Shown here: positions 62,117 through 64,000 of the stretch, piece by piece
Layout of the letters: the number at the start of each line of letters is the position of its first letter
How positions within the stretch are numbered: position 1 is the first letter of the stretch
Assembly: GCA_003707065.3 (NCBI GenBank)
Contig: PPXM03000002.1
Span: 930,001 to 994,000, forward strand
Reading direction: 5' to 3'
Length of the DNA stretch: 64,000 bases
Source of the DNA: Trigonopsis variabilis
Taxonomy: Eukaryota > Ascomycota > Trigonopsidomycetes > Trigonopsidales > Trigonopsidaceae
Position numbers and translations under genes: made by a program
Notes under the pieces: generated by a model
The model's database searches: none
What the model saw: only the letters and a program-made list of their open reading frames with translations
Told to the model about the DNA's origin: nothing

Positions 62117-62466
62117 AGTATTGTCAGAGTCAGATTGTCTCGATAAGAGCAGTTTTGCTACCCCTATAAAGTAAATATATATACTGTATCATAAGTAAAG
62201 AAGCTTTATGCTCTAAGATCGAGCTTTGTGTTCTTCACTTGCTTGGTCGAGTTTTTTGATTCTCAATTGATGTCAGTTCCACTTTATCTTGAACCTATTT
62301 ACTTTCTGTTCCATCTTTCTAGCTACGTACAAGTTCTTTCCGTAAATTCTAAACCCACTGTGGTTAGAGCAGCATCTGACTTTCATCTGTCTTGCCGTTG
62401 GGACTTGAGACGCGGAGCGATGGTCGCGTAGCGACGTTTGCTAACCGTCCCAGCGGAGCCTGACGA
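62117..62466. other. intergenic, PHR1-TLG2
   Basis: 350 bases with PHR1 3' flank and TLG2 promoter; a TATATATAC run near 62178. No gene. Confidence 0.5.
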
Positions 62467-63345
62467 ATGTTTCGGGATCGGACGAATCTTTACTTGTCTT
62501 ATCGACAATCGGCTGTACATTTTCCCAGTAATCAGTCCTATGAAGATGAACGAGATCATCTGGTGAACCCGTCAGGCGATAGCATGATCGAGATGGACGT
62601 CCTCCCTCCATCGTGGCTCGACATTACCGACAAAGTCAATGATGAGCTGAGTGCAATTGGCCAGGAGGCCAGTCAGTTAGAACGGCTACATCAAAAGCAT
62701 TCGCTGCCGGGGTTTGACGACAGAACTGAAGAAGAGGCTCAGATAGAACGGCTGACGGATGGAATAACGAAACGGTTCCATCGATGTCAAACGTTGATAG
62801 GAAAGTTGGACCACCAGCAGCCTGTGGATGAGACTGCTGCTAGAATGCTATATAATGCCAAGATGGCTTTGGCAACTAAAGTTCACGATGCTGGAGCAGC
62901 GTTCCGGAAGAAGCAGTCGTCTTATCTCAACGCTCTCCGCAGGGACACAGAGTTAAACTTACAAGATAATACATCACTGATAGATCACTGGACTGAGGGT
63001 GGCTCAATTGACGGTCAGCAGCAACAACAATCACTGCTGGTGGAAGAGGGAATTAACGAAAACATGATTCGACAACGGGAAAGTGAAATCACCCGCATCG
63101 CCGAAGGTATCACAGAGATCTCAATGATATTCAAGGAGTTATCGACTATGGTGATAGACCAGGGAACTTTATTGGACCGGATCGACTACAACTTGGAGAG
63201 CACAAAGACTCATGTTGCTGCTGCTCATCAGCAACTCGAAAAGGCAGAGCACTATCAGAAACGCACGGCAAAATGTAAGATTATCCTGCTTCTGATCTTG
63301 ATCATCGTCGGCTTGGTCATTATTCTTATCTATAGGAAAAGCTGA
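62467..63345 (+). CDS. TLG2: t-SNARE syntaxin of the Tlg2/syntaxin-16 type
   Basis: Qa-SNARE of the trans-Golgi/endosome system. 292 aa, single exon. The opening MFRDRTNLYLSYRQS is the Tlg2/Syx16 signature (R-x-RT-x-L-x-YR). An Habc helical region covers about 50-170. The SNARE motif runs from about 200 to 262, with the 0-layer Gln in DQGTLLDRIDYNLE. One C-terminal TM (about 270-288, IILLLILIIVGLVIILIY) ends with a short RKS tail. The polyQ stretch (QQQQQ) near residue 184 is a lineage-specific insertion. Confidence 0.92.
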   Translation: MFRDRTNLYLSYRQSAVHFPSNQSYEDERDHLVNPSGDSMIEMDVLPPSWLDITDKVNDELSAIGQEASQLERLHQKHSLPGFDDRTEEEAQIERLTDGITKRFHRCQTLIGKLDHQQPVDETAARMLYNAKMALATKVHDAGAAFRKKQSSYLNALRRDTELNLQDNTSLIDHWTEGGSIDGQQQQQSLLVEEGINENMIRQRESEITRIAEGITEISMIFKELSTMVIDQGTLLDRIDYNLESTKTHVAAAHQQLEKAEHYQKRTAKCKIILLLILIIVGLVIILIYRKS

Positions 63346-63499
63346 TCGCCAGCAGCAGTCAACAGGCTCGCCTGGTCGAGCTCTTTCCGACCCGATTGGA
63401 ATCACTACAACGGACTAAGGGATGCTCTCAGATATAAGCACTATACACGCCTGCTAATTGACTGCATCCAAGCTCATGATCTATGTACATTAATCATTA

Positions 63500-64000
63500 T
63501 CATAATTCATTGTAAAATCTTTCGAAAATTCTGTTCCGTGCGTTGGGGTGAGCACTCAAAAGATCGTCATAAACCTTTTGGATGCGGCCGTATGACAAGT
63601 GTTTGGCCGACCTGCGAGCAATAAACCGCACCTGGCGATCAACCAAATGATTGATTATTGGACTTAGCTCCTCTACATTGGTTTCGAGACCAAGGGCACG
63701 AAACAACCGATCCACAATGTTCCATTTCTTCTCCATTTCGCTGGGGTCTAGCTTGTCGAAATAGTCAAGCACTATCTCGCGAGCAAGTATGGGACCGTCC
63801 ATTGGACACCCAGACACGCCGTCGATAAGACCCAGAATATAGCCTGTGCCAAGGTTAAGACCTCCATCAAGGTTCGACTGCCAGATGGTACGAATCAGTA
63901 CAGAGACACGCTCTTGCTGAGTCTCACTGCCGACCTGAGCAAAGTTCCCTAGACCTATCACAAACTCCACAATGGCTCGATGAAAATTGTTGACACTAAA
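63500..64000 (-). CDS. C-terminal part of an unrecognised helical protein (cut by window end)
   Basis: The last 166 codons of a minus-strand gene entering from beyond 64000; the frame is open to the window edge. It is all-helical in character, with a possible repeat-like pattern (AIVEFVIGLGNFAQVG, LNLGTGYILGLIDGV, IVDRLFRALGLETNVEEL), ending NARNRIFERFYNEL. No domain recognised. It converges with TLG2 (154 bases between stops). Confidence 0.7.
   Translation of the reverse strand, partial: FSVNNFHRAIVEFVIGLGNFAQVGSETQQERVSVLIRTIWQSNLDGGLNLGTGYILGLIDGVSGCPMDGPILAREIVLDYFDKLDPSEMEKKWNIVDRLFRALGLETNVEELSPIINHLVDRQVRFIARRSAKHLSYGRIQKVYDDLLSAHPNARNRIFERFYNEL

Noticed and set aside
1-64000. CRISPR arrays, virus-like elements, transposons, rRNA and telomeric repeats
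   Set aside because: Looked for by eye on both strands; no repeat-spacer array, reverse-transcriptase or transposase motif, long terminal repeats or telomeric repeat tract was seen.

Overview
The window is nuclear DNA of a fungus. Complete genes for subunits of the vacuolar H+-ATPase (VMA3), mitochondrial ATP synthase (ATP17) and respiratory complex I (NDUFS4) sit beside CDC27, PEX1, ESA1, SGF29, OPI3 and a membrane-anchored GH17 glucanase-like protein. Complex I excludes Saccharomyces- and Schizosaccharomyces-type yeasts. Several products (OPI3, ATP17, SNU13, VMA3) look Dikarya-like, perhaps ascomycete, but I cannot fix the lineage from sequence alone. The genome is compact. I modelled 48 spliceosomal introns: 43 are only 31-47 nt, with GTANG-like 5' ends, CTAAC/CTAAT branch sites and short AG tails. 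Only five are longer (56, 63, 89, 180 and 406 nt).

Layout. 1-1838 holds no convincing gene. 1.8-17.1 kb is dense: CDC27, DFG10-type polyprenol reductase, SLC1, a WD40-cyclophilin, PEX1, a PARL/Pcp1 rhomboid, IPI1 and TRM44. 17.1-26.4 kb is gene-poor and holds a possible small secreted protein, an orphan terminal exon of a membrane protein, a stand-alone response regulator and an acidic-repeat gene interrupted by a stop codon. 26.4-43 kb is dense again: SUV3, ESA1, RNH203, OPI3, REX4, a large disordered coiled-coil protein, ATP17, NDUFS4, URK1, SNU13 and VMA3. 43-64 kb holds a mitochondrial carrier, a small disordered protein, the GH17-like protein, mitochondrial RRF1, two mitochondrial-looking unknowns, NTR2, TRF4, PPT2, the glucosidase II beta subunit, a 73-aa CxxC protein, SGF29, a CPD photolyase, TLG2 and a gene cut by the window end.

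Functional themes. Mitochondrial function is heavily represented (SUV3, RRF1, ATP17, NDUFS4, PPT2, rhomboid, carrier). Phospholipid synthesis has SLC1 and OPI3. Secretory-pathway glycosylation has the polyprenol reductase and glucosidase II beta. RNA metabolism has IPI1, REX4, TRM44, SNU13, NTR2 and TRF4. Histone acetylation has ESA1 (NuA4) and SGF29 (SAGA).

The most interesting signals are structural. The three longest introns each carry an 8-10 bp inverted repeat that would loop out most of the intron and bring the splice signals back to about 60-100 nt apart. ATP17 and NDUFS4 share a 159-bp divergent promoter with a symmetric pair of CCAAT boxes. PEX1 appears to use a GC-AG intron. The GH17-like protein has lost its acid/base glutamate. 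I saw no CRISPR array, rRNA, tRNA, virus-like element or intact transposon.
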